The notes under the pieces: generated by a model
Told to the model about the DNA's origin: nothing
Databases searched by the model: none
What the model saw: the letters and a program-made list of their open reading frames with translations, nothing else
Shown: positions 28,763 through 38,074 of the stretch, in pieces
How the letters are laid out: each line of letters begins with the position of its first letter
How positions within the stretch are numbered: position 1 is the stretch's first letter
NCBI RefSeq assembly: GCF_013114625.1
Contig: NZ_VTXD01000001.1
Coordinates: forward strand, 1-64,000
Length of the DNA stretch: 64,000 nucleotides
From: Vibrio sp. 99-70-13A1
GTDB lineage: Bacteria > Pseudomonadota > Gammaproteobacteria > Enterobacterales > Vibrionaceae
Reading direction: 5' to 3'
Program-made: the position numbers and the translations under genes

Positions 28763-29383
28763 TTACTCAAACGGCGTTGGATCACCGGCCCCACGACGTA
28801 ACACGACGGCATCGTCGTCACTGAAGTCAATAACTGTCGTTGGTTGTTCACCTAAAAAACCGCCGTTCAGAATAACATCAACTGCATGCTCAAGGCTGTC
28901 GCGAATTTCTTCCGGATCCGATTCTGTTGTCTCATTTCCCGGCAGAATTAGTGACGTCGACATCAATGGCTCACCCATCGCCTCTAGCAAGTCGAGGGCA
29001 ATCTTATTGTCAGGAACACGGATGCCGATAGTTTTACGTTTAGCATTCATCAAACGCTTTGGCACTTCTTTAGTCGCTTTGAAAATAAACGTATAGGCAC
29101 CTGGCGTGTGTGCTTTCAGTAAGCGAAAAGCAACGTTATCTACTCGCGCATACAGTGATAATTCAGAGAGGTCACGACATAACAAGGTGAAGTTGTGCTT
29201 GTCGTCGATTCGACGAATTTTACAAATACGTTCAAGTGCTTGTTTATTTTCAAGTTGGCAACCTAACGCGTAACCAGAGTCGGTTGGATAAACCACAACA
29301 CCGCCACTACGAATAATAGCAACAGCTTGAGTAATTAAGCGTGCTTGTGGGTTGTCTGGGTGTACATAAAAAAACTGGCTCAT
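28763..29383 (-). CDS. yciO: YciO, Sua5/YrdC/YwlC family protein
   Basis: 206 residues with the YrdC fold ([14 protein letters not shown] and SLILPGN-type motifs), related to threonylcarbamoyl-AMP synthases. The YciO branch is distinguished from TsaC by its sequence and by its location next to the yciV/rnm gene. Its start overlaps the rnm stop as ATGA, so the two are translationally coupled. Whether it makes threonylcarbamoyl-AMP in vivo is open. Confidence 0.88.
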   Translation of the reverse strand: MSQFFYVHPDNPQARLITQAVAIIRSGGVVVYPTDSGYALGCQLENKQALERICKIRRIDDKHNFTLLCRDLSELSLYARVDNVAFRLLKAHTPGAYTFIFKATKEVPKRLMNAKRKTIGIRVPDNKIALDLLEAMGEPLMSTSLILPGNETTESDPEEIRDSLEHAVDVILNGGFLGEQPTTVIDFSDDDAVVLRRGAGDPTPFE

Positions 29384-30297
29384 TTTGGTTCCTCATTATC
29401 GAGTCTCTCGACTCTATCATCAGAAGGAGCTGGTTCATCCTGTGAAGTTTCCGACGAAACAGGATGAAACTCCCAATCTTTCCATACTTCTTCTACCCCA
29501 GCAGGCAGCCAGAGATTTCGCCCTAACTCCATCCAAGGAGATGGATAGTGGAAATCACTGCCTTGAGAAGCTAATAGTTTGTATTGTATAGCATAGTCGC
29601 CAAGCTTGCGTCTTTCTTGTTGAGCTTGTTGAGGTTGCGCTACTTCCATAGCATCTCCATTAGCTTCAACAAAAGCCGTTAGTAGCCGCTTTTCCCACTT
29701 TGCCGTTAAACCATAACGACCAGGGTGAGCCAAAACAGCTTGACCACCAGCAGCATGAATCGCGGTAACCGCATCTTTCATTGAACACCACGTTGGTGGA
29801 ACATAGCCTGGATTGTTACGCGTTAAGAATTTCTTAAACACTTGCTGCATGGTTTTTGCGTAGCCATTTTCTACAAGCCATTTAGCGAAATGAGCACGAG
29901 TGATTGGTGCATCACCTGCGATTTCTTTCACTTCTTCTAGTACACCCTCTCTTGTGGCTTTTTCTAAACGAGATGCGATCATCTCTGCTCGCCCGACTCG
30001 ATGCTGCTTTTGCTGTTCAATCAGCGCTTTGAGCTCAAGTGATTCAGGGTCAACATTCAAACCAACAATATGAATATCCATATTTTGCCAAACAGTCGAA
30101 ATCTCAATGCCATTTATCAATTGAATAGGTAACTGATTAGCTTCGATATACTCACGCGCGACGGAAAGACCATCGGTGGTGTCATGATCTGTGATTGCTA
30201 ACACTTCAATATTAAAACCCAAAGCGCGATCAATTAGCTCTGGTGGGGTTAGCCTACCATCGGATGCGGTAGTATGACTGTGGAGGTCAATTCTCAT
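29380..30297 (-). CDS. rnm: 5'-3' exoribonuclease RNase AM (YciV), PHP family
   Basis: 305 residues with the PHP metal-binding start [15 protein letters not shown] (H-x-H), [10 protein letters not shown], an H in [16 protein letters not shown] and SQGSDFHYP. This set is typical of YciV, the RNase AM that trims 5' ends of 5S and 23S rRNA and degrades short oligonucleotides and pAp. It is divergent from the trp operon, as in E. coli, and coupled to yciO. Confidence 0.9.
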   Translation of the reverse strand: MRIDLHSHTTASDGRLTPPELIDRALGFNIEVLAITDHDTTDGLSVAREYIEANQLPIQLINGIEISTVWQNMDIHIVGLNVDPESLELKALIEQQKQHRVGRAEMIASRLEKATREGVLEEVKEIAGDAPITRAHFAKWLVENGYAKTMQQVFKKFLTRNNPGYVPPTWCSMKDAVTAIHAAGGQAVLAHPGRYGLTAKWEKRLLTAFVEANGDAMEVAQPQQAQQERRKLGDYAIQYKLLASQGSDFHYPSPWMELGRNLWLPAGVEEVWKDWEFHPVSSETSQDEPAPSDDRVERLDNEEPK

Positions 30298-30433
30298 ATA
30301 TATTTTCTATGCTCTGTATTTTTCATGCATCGTGAACTTATTCACCTAGTACACTTATTTTTTAATCTCAATACCTTTAACTTCAGATTTGAAATCATTT
30401 CTTTAAAGTTTAAGACAAACAGCCCTTTTGGGC

Positions 30434-30470
30434 TTGACTTTAAAACAACAAACTAGTTAACTAGTACACA
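30434..30470 (+). promoter_or_regulatory. trp promoter with TrpR operator
   Basis: The -35 TTGACT (30434-30439) and -10 TTAACT (30457-30462) are exactly 17 bases apart. The operator AACTAGTTAACTAGT (30451-30465) covers the -10, followed by ACACA. This is the E. coli trpO arrangement, so TrpR with tryptophan should block initiation. Established knowledge: TrpR binds the CTAGT-containing palindrome. Confidence 0.93.
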
Positions 30471-30499
30471 AATACGAAGTATCCATATTAAGGTTCTCC

Positions 30500-30625
30500 A
30501 TGTTACAAGAATTTAACCAAGACCAGAAAGATAAAGTTTTAGAACTTTCTTCAGCAGAAGCAAGTTCAGAGCTTAATTGGTGGCGCACTTGGACAAGTTC
30601 TTGGTGGGCCAACGTGTACTTCTAA
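30500..30625 (+). CDS. trpL: trp operon leader peptide
   Basis: 41-residue peptide ending NWWRTWTSSWWANVYF. Trp is at positions 27, 28, 31, 35 and 36, five in ten codons, which makes ribosome stalling a sensor of charged tRNA-Trp. It is much longer than the 14-residue E. coli leader. The segment GTGGGC at 30604-30609, inside the last Trp codons, can pair with GCCCGC (30660-30665) of the terminator stem as an antiterminator. Stalling at Trp27/28 would leave it free, and read-through to the stop would mask it. That model is inferred from pairing. Confidence 0.88.
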   Translation: MLQEFNQDQKDKVLELSSAEASSELNWWRTWTSSWWANVYF

Positions 30626-30657
30626 TTAAACAGTTTGTTTATAAAAAAGTTATCACT

Positions 30658-30684
30658 AAGCCCGCTTTCATAGCGGGCTTTTTA
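30658..30684 (+). terminator. trp attenuator
   Basis: AAGCCCGCT/AGCGGGCTT with a 5-base loop and T run, 33 bases after the leader-peptide stop and before trpE. Confidence 0.93.
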
Positions 30685-30811
30685 ATTTGTCGAACATCTC
30701 ACATTCAACTGACTAACAAATCAACGAATTGACCATATTCTAGATTGGGCGAACGGTATCTTTATGCGACTATGTACGGCAGGAAATTTAAAGAATCATA
30801 AAGGAGGTCTT

Positions 30812-32419
30812 GTGAACAAGGCCATTGAAATCAAAAAGCTTGGAACCATTGAAGTCATCAATACTTCTGTTCCTTACTCGCAAGACCCGACCAGTGTTTT
30901 CCACACTTTATGTGAAAACAAAACAGACAGTTTACTGCTGGAATCTGCTGAGATTGAGTCTAAACAAAACTTAACTAGCCTACTCCTTATTGACTCTGCC
31001 GTTCGTATCGTATGCCGTGGGCATGAAGTTACTTTTCAAGCGCTCACTAATAACGGTCAAGCACTGATTGAGCACCTAAGCCAAAACGTTAAAACAGAGA
31101 TCAAATCTGACCTTACGGACGACGTATTAACGCTGACTTTTGTCGAGCCAAGCAACGAATTAGACGAAGACTCACGTTTAAGAGAAGCGTCTTCATTCGA
31201 TGCACTGCGTTTGGTTCAACACAGCTTTGAGCAAGACGCGGATAACAAGCACGCGTTATTCATGGCTGGCCTATTCGCTTACGACATCGTGGCGAACTTT
31301 GAACCGCTAGGTAATGCTGAAGCAACCAACAACTGCCCTGATTTTGTATTCTACGTTGCTGAGACACTATTGCGTTTCGACCACCAACAGAACGAAGGCC
31401 TGCTTCACGCAAGCTTATTTATTCAAGATGAAAGCATCAAAGCACAATTAACTGAACGTTTAGCCGATATTCAGACTCAATGTCAGTCACTGAAAGCCAT
31501 CACAGAAGTAACGCCACTCGACAATGTTGACGCGGTACCAAGCGTTTCAGATGAAGACTTCTGCCAAACAGTTCGTGATTTAAAAGAGTACGTAGTAAAA
31601 GGCGATGTCTTCCAAGTCGTACCTTCACGTCGCTTCACACTACCTTGCCCTGCTCCATTAGCGGCTTACAAAGAACTCAAGCAAAGTAACCCGAGCCCTT
31701 ACATGTTCTATATGCAAGATGAGCTGTTTACGTTGTTTGGTGCTTCTCCAGAAAGCGCGCTGAAATACGAAACTGAAACCAACCAAATCGAGATTTACCC
31801 AATTGCTGGTACTCGTCGTCGTGGTAAGCGCCCAGACGGTCAAATCGATTTCGACCTAGACAGCCGTATCGAGCTTGAGCTGCGTACAGACAAGAAAGAA
31901 AACGCGGAGCACATGATGCTGGTTGACCTAGCACGTAACGATGTGGCGCGTATTGCAGAAGCAGGCACTCGCCACGTGGCAGATTTGCTAAAAGTTGACC
32001 GCTACAGCCATGTGATGCACTTGGTTTCTCGTGTTGTTGGTCAACTACGTGAAGACTTAGATGCTCTGCACGCTTACCAAGCTTGTATGAATATGGGAAC
32101 GCTAACGGGCGCACCAAAAATCCGCGCAATGCAGCTTATCCGTGACGTAGAAAAAACGCGTCGTGGTAGCTACGGCGGTGCAGTCGGTTACCTAACCGGC
32201 GAAGGTACTTTAGATACTTGTATCGTAATTCGCTCTGCTTACGTTGAAGATGGCGTGGCACAAGTACAAGCAGGCGCAGGCGTAGTATTCGATTCAGACC
32301 CACAAGCAGAAGCAGATGAAACTCGCGGCAAAGCACAAGCGGTGATCTCTGCGATTCAAGCTGCACATACCAAGAGCTTGTCGCCAAACACACTCGCATC
32401 AAACAAGAAGGAGTCGTAA
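30812..32419 (+). CDS. trpE: Anthranilate synthase component I
   Basis: 535 residues; it converts chorismate to anthranilate with ammonia supplied by TrpG. The feedback-inhibition element LLESAEI is at the N-terminus. Catalytic-domain motifs include FQVVPSRRF, IAGTRRRG and the AGAGVVFDSDPQAE region near the C-terminus. The GTG at 30812 was chosen because AAGGAGG lies 5 bases upstream; an ATG 48 bases earlier lacks a ribosome binding site. Confidence 0.96.
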   Translation: MNKAIEIKKLGTIEVINTSVPYSQDPTSVFHTLCENKTDSLLLESAEIESKQNLTSLLLIDSAVRIVCRGHEVTFQALTNNGQALIEHLSQNVKTEIKSDLTDDVLTLTFVEPSNELDEDSRLREASSFDALRLVQHSFEQDADNKHALFMAGLFAYDIVANFEPLGNAEATNNCPDFVFYVAETLLRFDHQQNEGLLHASLFIQDESIKAQLTERLADIQTQCQSLKAITEVTPLDNVDAVPSVSDEDFCQTVRDLKEYVVKGDVFQVVPSRRFTLPCPAPLAAYKELKQSNPSPYMFYMQDELFTLFGASPESALKYETETNQIEIYPIAGTRRRGKRPDGQIDFDLDSRIELELRTDKKENAEHMMLVDLARNDVARIAEAGTRHVADLLKVDRYSHVMHLVSRVVGQLREDLDALHAYQACMNMGTLTGAPKIRAMQLIRDVEKTRRGSYGGAVGYLTGEGTLDTCIVIRSAYVEDGVAQVQAGAGVVFDSDPQAEADETRGKAQAVISAIQAAHTKSLSPNTLASNKKES

Positions 32420-32421
32420 TC

Positions 32422-33048
32422 ATGGCTGATATTGTATTCATCGATAACTTCGACTCGTTCACATACAACCTTGTAGACCAGTTTCGTTCATTAGGTCACA
32501 GCGTGAAAATTTACCGTAACAACATTCCTGCAAAAGTAGTTGAAGCGGCGATCAACGAATTGGATAACCCTGTTGCACTGCTTTCGCCAGGCCCTGGCGC
32601 TCCTGCCGACGCGGGTTGCATGCCAGAGTTGATTCAGCTTTTAAAAGGCAAAGTGCCAATGATTGGAATTTGCTTAGGTCACCAAGCGATTGTTGAAGCC
32701 TATGGCGGTACCGTTGCAGGCGCAGGCGAAATCATTCATGGTAAGGTGTCGATGATGGAACACCAAAACCATGCGACTTACCAAGGCTTACCTTCACCAC
32801 TGGCTATTGCTCGCTACCACTCTTTGGTGGCAACGCATGTATCCGATAGCCTAACAGTGACCGCTGAAGTCGATGATTTAGTGATGTCTGTGGTTCAAGA
32901 ACAAGACAAAGTGTGTGGATTCCAATTCCACCCAGAATCAATTATGACAACCTACGGTGCAACGCTTCTAGCGAACGCTATCGAATGGGCTCTTGAGAAA
33001 CCTCTTCATCTAGAGAAAAACTCTACTCTTGATAAAAAGACTAACTAG
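32422..33048 (+). CDS. trpG: Anthranilate synthase component II (glutamine amidotransferase)
   Basis: 208-residue class I amidotransferase that releases ammonia from glutamine for TrpE. The nucleophile Cys is in MIGICLGHQAIVEAY and the His-Glu pair is in FQFHPESIMT. In E. coli this domain is fused to TrpD, but here it is a separate gene, as in other vibrios. It starts 2 bases after the trpE stop. Confidence 0.96.
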   Translation: MADIVFIDNFDSFTYNLVDQFRSLGHSVKIYRNNIPAKVVEAAINELDNPVALLSPGPGAPADAGCMPELIQLLKGKVPMIGICLGHQAIVEAYGGTVAGAGEIIHGKVSMMEHQNHATYQGLPSPLAIARYHSLVATHVSDSLTVTAEVDDLVMSVVQEQDKVCGFQFHPESIMTTYGATLLANAIEWALEKPLHLEKNSTLDKKTN

Positions 33049-33057
33049 GAAACGATC

Positions 33058-34053
33058 ATGGAACAGATTAATAAGCTTTACGAACAACAGTCTCTTACTC
33101 AAGAAGAAAGCCAACAATTATTTGATGTCATCATCAAGGGCGAACTAGACCCAATCCTGATGGCATCTGCACTTACTGCACTGAAAATCAAAGGTGAAAC
33201 GCCAGATGAAATCGCAGGTGCGGCAAAAGCACTGCTTGCGAATGCGAACCCGTTCCCACGTCCTGATTACGATTTCGCTGACATCGTAGGTACAGGTGGC
33301 GACGGTCATGACACCATCAACATTTCTACAACTTCTGCATTTGTAGCAGCAGCGTGTGGCTTAAAAATAGCTAAGCACGGCAACCGTAGCGTATCGAGCA
33401 AATCAGGCTCTTCTGACCTACTGGATTCGTTTGGTATTAACCTAGCGATGACGGCAGAAGACACACGTACTGCAGTCGATGAGCTCGGCGTAGCATTCCT
33501 ATTTGCTCCGCAATATCACGGTGGTGTACGTCACGCGATGCCTGTTCGTCAGACAATGAAAACGCGCACGATCTTCAATATTCTTGGTCCACTGATTAAC
33601 CCTGCTCGCCCTAACATCGAGTTAATGGGTGTTTACAGCAAAGAGCTAGTACGCCCTATCGCAGAAACCATGCTGCAAATGGGTATGAAGCGTGCTGCGG
33701 TTGTTCACGGTAGCGGCCTTGATGAAGTGGCTATTCATGGCGAGACCATCGTTGCTGAAATCAAAGATGGCGCCATTCACGAATACACAGTGACACCCGC
33801 AGACTTTGGTTTGAACACTCACCCTCTTGAAGCAATCAAGGGCGGCGAGCCAGAAGAGAACAAAGCCATCACAACGGATATCCTGACGGGTAAAGGCACA
33901 GATGCTCAAGTTGGCGCAGTAGCAGTCAACGTTGCTCTACTGATGCGTCTATTTGGTCACGAAGATCTAAAAGCCAACGCACAGCAAGCGATTGACGCAA
34001 TGAATTCTGGCAAAGCGTACGAGCTTGTACGAAAGCTTGCTGCACACGCCTAA
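33058..34053 (+). CDS. trpD: Anthranilate phosphoribosyltransferase
   Basis: 331 residues; it joins anthranilate to PRPP. The pyrophosphate-binding motif GTGGDGHDTINIST and the KHGNRSVSSKSGSSD segment are clear, with FNILGPLINPA later. It is stand-alone, not fused to TrpG, and sits 9 bases after trpG. Confidence 0.96.
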   Translation: MEQINKLYEQQSLTQEESQQLFDVIIKGELDPILMASALTALKIKGETPDEIAGAAKALLANANPFPRPDYDFADIVGTGGDGHDTINISTTSAFVAAACGLKIAKHGNRSVSSKSGSSDLLDSFGINLAMTAEDTRTAVDELGVAFLFAPQYHGGVRHAMPVRQTMKTRTIFNILGPLINPARPNIELMGVYSKELVRPIAETMLQMGMKRAAVVHGSGLDEVAIHGETIVAEIKDGAIHEYTVTPADFGLNTHPLEAIKGGEPEENKAITTDILTGKGTDAQVGAVAVNVALLMRLFGHEDLKANAQQAIDAMNSGKAYELVRKLAAHA

Positions 34054-34079
34054 CGAACGACGGAGTTGAGACAAAGAAC

Positions 34080-35531
34080 ATGACACAGACTACCGATAAA
34101 CTGTCGACCCACGTTTCAGTCAAAGAAGCTGAAATGGCGGAAGTATTAGCAAAAATCGTTCGTGACAAATACCAATGGGTTGCAGCGCGTAAACAAACTC
34201 AGCCACTAGACGAGTTTAAAACGGCGTTAGCCGCAACTGACCGAAGCTTTTATGATGCTCTGAGCGGCGAACAAACGGTTTTCATAACTGAATGTAAAAA
34301 GGCATCTCCTTCAAAAGGTTTGATCCGTGACGAGTTTGATTTGGATTACATTGCGTCGGTTTACAACAACCACGCCAACGCGATTTCAGTGCTGACAGAC
34401 GAGAAGTATTTCCAAGGTGATTTTGAGTTTTTACCCAAGGTTCGCAGCATTGCTAAACAGCCTATTCTGTGTAAAGACTTCATGGTTGATACCTACCAAG
34501 TTTACCTAGCTCGTCACTACTCGGCTGATGCAATCTTATTAATGCTATCGGTATTGGATGACGAAGAGTACCAAGCGCTTGCTGAAGTTGCTCACTCGCT
34601 AAACATGGGTGTACTTACCGAAGTCAGTAACGAAGAAGAGCTTCACCGCGCTGTCGCTTTAAAAGCAAAAGTGATCGGTATTAATAACCGTAACCTACGT
34701 GACCTTTCGACTGATTTGAACCGTACTAAAGAGTTGGCTCCGCTGATTCGCGAACTGACTCCAGAAGCGATTGTCATTTCAGAGTCTGGCATCTACAACC
34801 ACCAGCAAGTACGTGACCTTTCAACATTTGCAGACGGCTTCCTTATCGGCAGCTCTCTCATGGCTGAAAAGAACCTTGAACTCGCGGTACGTAAAGTAAC
34901 ACTCGGTGAAAACAAGGTTTGTGGTCTAACCCACCCAGACGATGCAGCGAAAGCGTATCAAGCTGGTGCCGTATTCGGTGGTTTGATTTTCGTTGAAGCG
35001 TCTAAGCGTCATGTGGATATTGAAGCGGCTCGTTTAACTATGAGCGGCGCGCCTTTGAACTACGTAGGTGTGTTCCAAAACCATAGCGTTACTGACGTGG
35101 CGAAAACGGTTTCTGAGCTAGGTTTGTTTGCGGTACAACTGCACGGTGATGAGACTCAAGCATTTGTAGATGAGTTAAAACAATCTCTACCTGAAAGCGT
35201 TGAGATTTGGAAAGCTTACGGTGTGGCTTCTGATGATGAAAACGGTGCTAAAAGCGCGCTACCAGAATTACTAAAAAGCAACGTGACTCGTCACCTGCTA
35301 GATACTAAAGTAGGTTCTCAAACAGGTGGTACAGGTCAAGTGTTCGATTGGAGCCTAATCAACAACCAAAGCGCAATCATGTTGGCAGGTGGTCTAAACC
35401 CAGAAAATGCTAACCAAGCGGCTAAGTTGGGTTGCTTAGGATTAGACCTAAACTCTGGTGTCGAGTCTTCTCCAGGTAAAAAAGACGCAGATAAACTGCA
35501 ACGCGCCTTTGCTGCGATTCGTAATTACTAG
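34080..35531 (+). CDS. trpCF: Bifunctional indole-3-glycerol phosphate synthase / PRA isomerase
   Basis: 483 residues. The N-terminal half is IGP synthase (FITECKKASPSKGLIR, LCKDFMVDTYQVY, GINNRNLRDLSTDL). The C-terminal half is phosphoribosylanthranilate isomerase (KVCGLTHPDDAAKAYQAGA, QLHGDE and LAGGLNPENA). The fused order is the same as in E. coli. An unusual 158-base gap follows before trpB. Confidence 0.96.
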   Translation: MTQTTDKLSTHVSVKEAEMAEVLAKIVRDKYQWVAARKQTQPLDEFKTALAATDRSFYDALSGEQTVFITECKKASPSKGLIRDEFDLDYIASVYNNHANAISVLTDEKYFQGDFEFLPKVRSIAKQPILCKDFMVDTYQVYLARHYSADAILLMLSVLDDEEYQALAEVAHSLNMGVLTEVSNEEELHRAVALKAKVIGINNRNLRDLSTDLNRTKELAPLIRELTPEAIVISESGIYNHQQVRDLSTFADGFLIGSSLMAEKNLELAVRKVTLGENKVCGLTHPDDAAKAYQAGAVFGGLIFVEASKRHVDIEAARLTMSGAPLNYVGVFQNHSVTDVAKTVSELGLFAVQLHGDETQAFVDELKQSLPESVEIWKAYGVASDDENGAKSALPELLKSNVTRHLLDTKVGSQTGGTGQVFDWSLINNQSAIMLAGGLNPENANQAAKLGCLGLDLNSGVESSPGKKDADKLQRAFAAIRNY

Positions 35532-35600
35532 TCTGGCCTCTAGAACTTAAATCTGGAACCCAGAGCTTAGAAACCAGAACTAGAAAGCGGAAACTAAAAA
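35532..35600 (+). repeat. Decayed tandem repeat after trpCF
   Basis: From the stop onward there are about five 10-13 base units related to CTAGAACTTAAAT / CTGGAACCCAGAG / CCAGAACTAGAAA / GCGGAAACTAAAAA. They are non-coding and imperfect. Confidence 0.6.
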
Positions 35601-35609
35601 CATATTTGT

Positions 35610-35631
35610 GGGCTTTGCCTTAGCGAAGCTC
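35610..35631 (+). promoter_or_regulatory. Hairpin in the trpCF-trpB gap
   Basis: GGGCTTTGC/GCGAAGCTC (9 bp with two G-U pairs) with a 4-base loop and no T run. It may stabilise or process the trp mRNA, or attenuate transcription into trpBA. Confidence 0.5.
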
Positions 35632-35689
35632 AAACAAGATTAAATGACTTGGTGTGAATACACATCGATAGAATTGAAGGAATAACACA

Positions 35690-36880
35690 ATGGCTAAACT
35701 CGATGCCTACTTCGGTGAATACGGTGGTCAATACGTACCGCAGATCCTAGTGCCAGCACTAGACCAACTAGAACAAGCATTTATTGATGCACAAGCCGAT
35801 CCTGAGTTCCGCAGCGAATTCATGACGCTTTTGCAAGAGTACGCAGGTCGCCCAACGGCACTAACACTGGCTCGTAACCTAACAAAAGGTACAAAAACCA
35901 AACTGTACCTAAAGCGTGAAGACTTGCTTCACGGCGGCGCACACAAGACAAACCAAGTACTTGGTCAAGCACTGCTTGCAAAACGTATGGGCAAGCACGA
36001 AATCATCGCTGAAACTGGCGCAGGTCAACACGGCGTTGCCACCGCTCTAGCGTGTGCACTACTAGGCCTTAAGTGTCGCGTTTACATGGGTGCAAAAGAC
36101 GTTGAACGTCAAAGCCCGAACGTATTCCGTATGAAGCTAATGGGCGCAGAGGTTATCCCTGTTCATTCTGGTTCTTCTACGTTAAAAGACGCGTGTAACG
36201 AAGCACTTCGTGACTGGTCTGCAACTTATGAAGACGCGCACTACCTGCTGGGTACAGCAGCTGGTCCTCACCCATTCCCAACGATCGTTCGTGATTTCCA
36301 ACGCATGATTGGTGAAGAAACAAAGAACCAAATCCTAGCTCGTGAAGGTCGCCTTCCTGATGCGGTTATCGCTTGTGTTGGCGGTGGTTCAAACGCTATC
36401 GGGATGTTCGCGGATTTCATTGAAGAAGAGTCTGTTCGCCTAATTGGTGTTGAACCAGCGGGTAAAGGTATTGATACCGACCAACATGGCGCGCCACTTA
36501 AACATGGTAAAACGGGTATCTTTTTTGGTATGAAAGCACCACTGATGCAAGATGAGAACGGCCAAGTAGAAGAGTCTTACTCTGTTTCTGCAGGTCTAGA
36601 TTTCCCATCAGTTGGTCCGCAGCACGCTCACTTAAATGCAATTGGCCGTGCTGAATACGACAACGTAACCGATGACGAAGCGCTAGAAGCATTCCAATTG
36701 ATTGCACGCAAAGAAGGTATTATTGCAGCGCTAGAGTCATCTCATGCTTTGGCTCATGCAGTTAAAATGGCTCACGATGACCCAGAGAAAGAGCAGCTAT
36801 TAGTGGTTAACCTATCTGGTCGTGGTGATAAAGATATTTTCTCGGTACACGATATTCTTAAAGAGAAAGGAGCATTATAA
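35690..36880 (+). CDS. trpB: Tryptophan synthase beta chain
   Basis: 396 residues; it condenses indole with serine using PLP. The PLP lysine is in [15 protein letters not shown], the phosphate loop is [10 protein letters not shown], and the substrate loop is [10 protein letters not shown]. The last base of its TAA is the first base of trpA (TAATG). Confidence 0.97.
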   Translation: MAKLDAYFGEYGGQYVPQILVPALDQLEQAFIDAQADPEFRSEFMTLLQEYAGRPTALTLARNLTKGTKTKLYLKREDLLHGGAHKTNQVLGQALLAKRMGKHEIIAETGAGQHGVATALACALLGLKCRVYMGAKDVERQSPNVFRMKLMGAEVIPVHSGSSTLKDACNEALRDWSATYEDAHYLLGTAAGPHPFPTIVRDFQRMIGEETKNQILAREGRLPDAVIACVGGGSNAIGMFADFIEEESVRLIGVEPAGKGIDTDQHGAPLKHGKTGIFFGMKAPLMQDENGQVEESYSVSAGLDFPSVGPQHAHLNAIGRAEYDNVTDDEALEAFQLIARKEGIIAALESSHALAHAVKMAHDDPEKEQLLVVNLSGRGDKDIFSVHDILKEKGAL

Positions 36881-37686
36881 TGGATCGCTATCAATCACTC
36901 TTCACTCGCTTAGCTGAAAAGAATCAGGGCGCATTTGTACCATTCGTAACGGTTGGCGATCCTAACCCTGAGCAGTCACTTAAGATCATGGAAACCCTAG
37001 TTGAAGCAGGTGCTGATGCACTTGAGCTTGGTATTCCATTCTCAGATCCGCTTGCAGATGGTCCAACAATCCAAGGCGCAAACATCCGAGCTTTAGATTC
37101 TAAAGTAACGCCAGACGTATGTTTTGATCTAATTGGTCAAATCCGCGCTAAATACCCAGAGCTACCAATCGGCTTACTAATGTACGCAAACTTGGTGTAC
37201 GCACGTGGTATCGAGAACTTCTACGAGCGCTGTTCAAATGCTGGTATTGATTCTGTTTTGATTGCAGACGTACCAACGAATGAAAGCCAAGAGTTCGTTG
37301 CGGCAGCTGAGAAATTTGGTATTCACCCTATCTTTATTGCCCCACCAACAGCCAGTGATGAAACACTTCAATCTGTGTCTGAACTAGGTGGCGGTTACAC
37401 ATACCTACTTTCGCGTTCTGGTGTAACGGGTGCAGAAACCAAGGCAAACATGCCTGTGACTGCCCTACTTGACCGTTTGAACAAGTTTGATGCTCCACCA
37501 GCACTGCTTGGGTTCGGTATCTCTGCTCCTGAGCAAGTAAAAGAAGCCATTCAAGCTGGCGCTGCCGGTGCTATCTCTGGCTCCGCTGTTGTGAAGATCA
37601 TCGAAACACACGTAGAGCAACCAGAACAGATGCTTACAGAGCTAGCTAACTTCGTTTCTCCAATGAAAGCTGCAACTCAAAAGTAA
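36880..37686 (+). CDS. trpA: Tryptophan synthase alpha chain
   Basis: 268 residues; a TIM barrel that cleaves indole-3-glycerol phosphate and channels indole to TrpB. The catalytic Glu is in [10 protein letters not shown]...[14 protein letters not shown] and the catalytic Asp follows in the next loop. [11 protein letters not shown] is the phosphate-binding loop. It overlaps the trpB stop by one base and ends the operon. Confidence 0.97.
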   Translation: MDRYQSLFTRLAEKNQGAFVPFVTVGDPNPEQSLKIMETLVEAGADALELGIPFSDPLADGPTIQGANIRALDSKVTPDVCFDLIGQIRAKYPELPIGLLMYANLVYARGIENFYERCSNAGIDSVLIADVPTNESQEFVAAAEKFGIHPIFIAPPTASDETLQSVSELGGGYTYLLSRSGVTGAETKANMPVTALLDRLNKFDAPPALLGFGISAPEQVKEAIQAGAAGAISGSAVVKIIETHVEQPEQMLTELANFVSPMKAATQK

Positions 37687-37692
37687 CAATTC

Positions 37693-37738
37693 AGCCCTAA
37701 TTTCTTTGTAATAAAGACGTTAGGGCTTTCATTTTTTT
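37693..37738 (+). terminator. Terminator of the trp operon
   Basis: AGCCCTAA/TTAGGGCT, plus an inner CTTT/AAAG pair, is followed by TTTCATTTTTTTC. The rest of the gap to 38074 shows no gene. Confidence 0.85.
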
Positions 37739-38074
37739 CTTTATATCTACTCTAAACTCCCTCAAGTACTCACCTCTAAATGTTAATAAGACGCTACAAC
37801 AAACCCTGCTCCCAACATTCACAAGCAGAACGCTTGCATCGCTAGCATTAGCAAATTTTATAAATGGAAACACTTGCGCAAATAGCAAACGTTTGCTCCG
37901 GTATGAAAATCAAACGATCGATCAATAAACATAAACTATTAATATCCATTCATCTAAGCTCATATTGCTAAATGTAAAATATCCGTGTAAAACTTACCGC
38001 GAAATTTTTATCCATTGGTACAGCGTACATTAGTGGGTAATTCTAGGAATTTATCATTTAGTAGCACAGAGGTT

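Noticed and set aside
31728..32129. 133-residue frame antisense to trpE
   Set aside because: Shadow of a highly conserved gene; no start signal.
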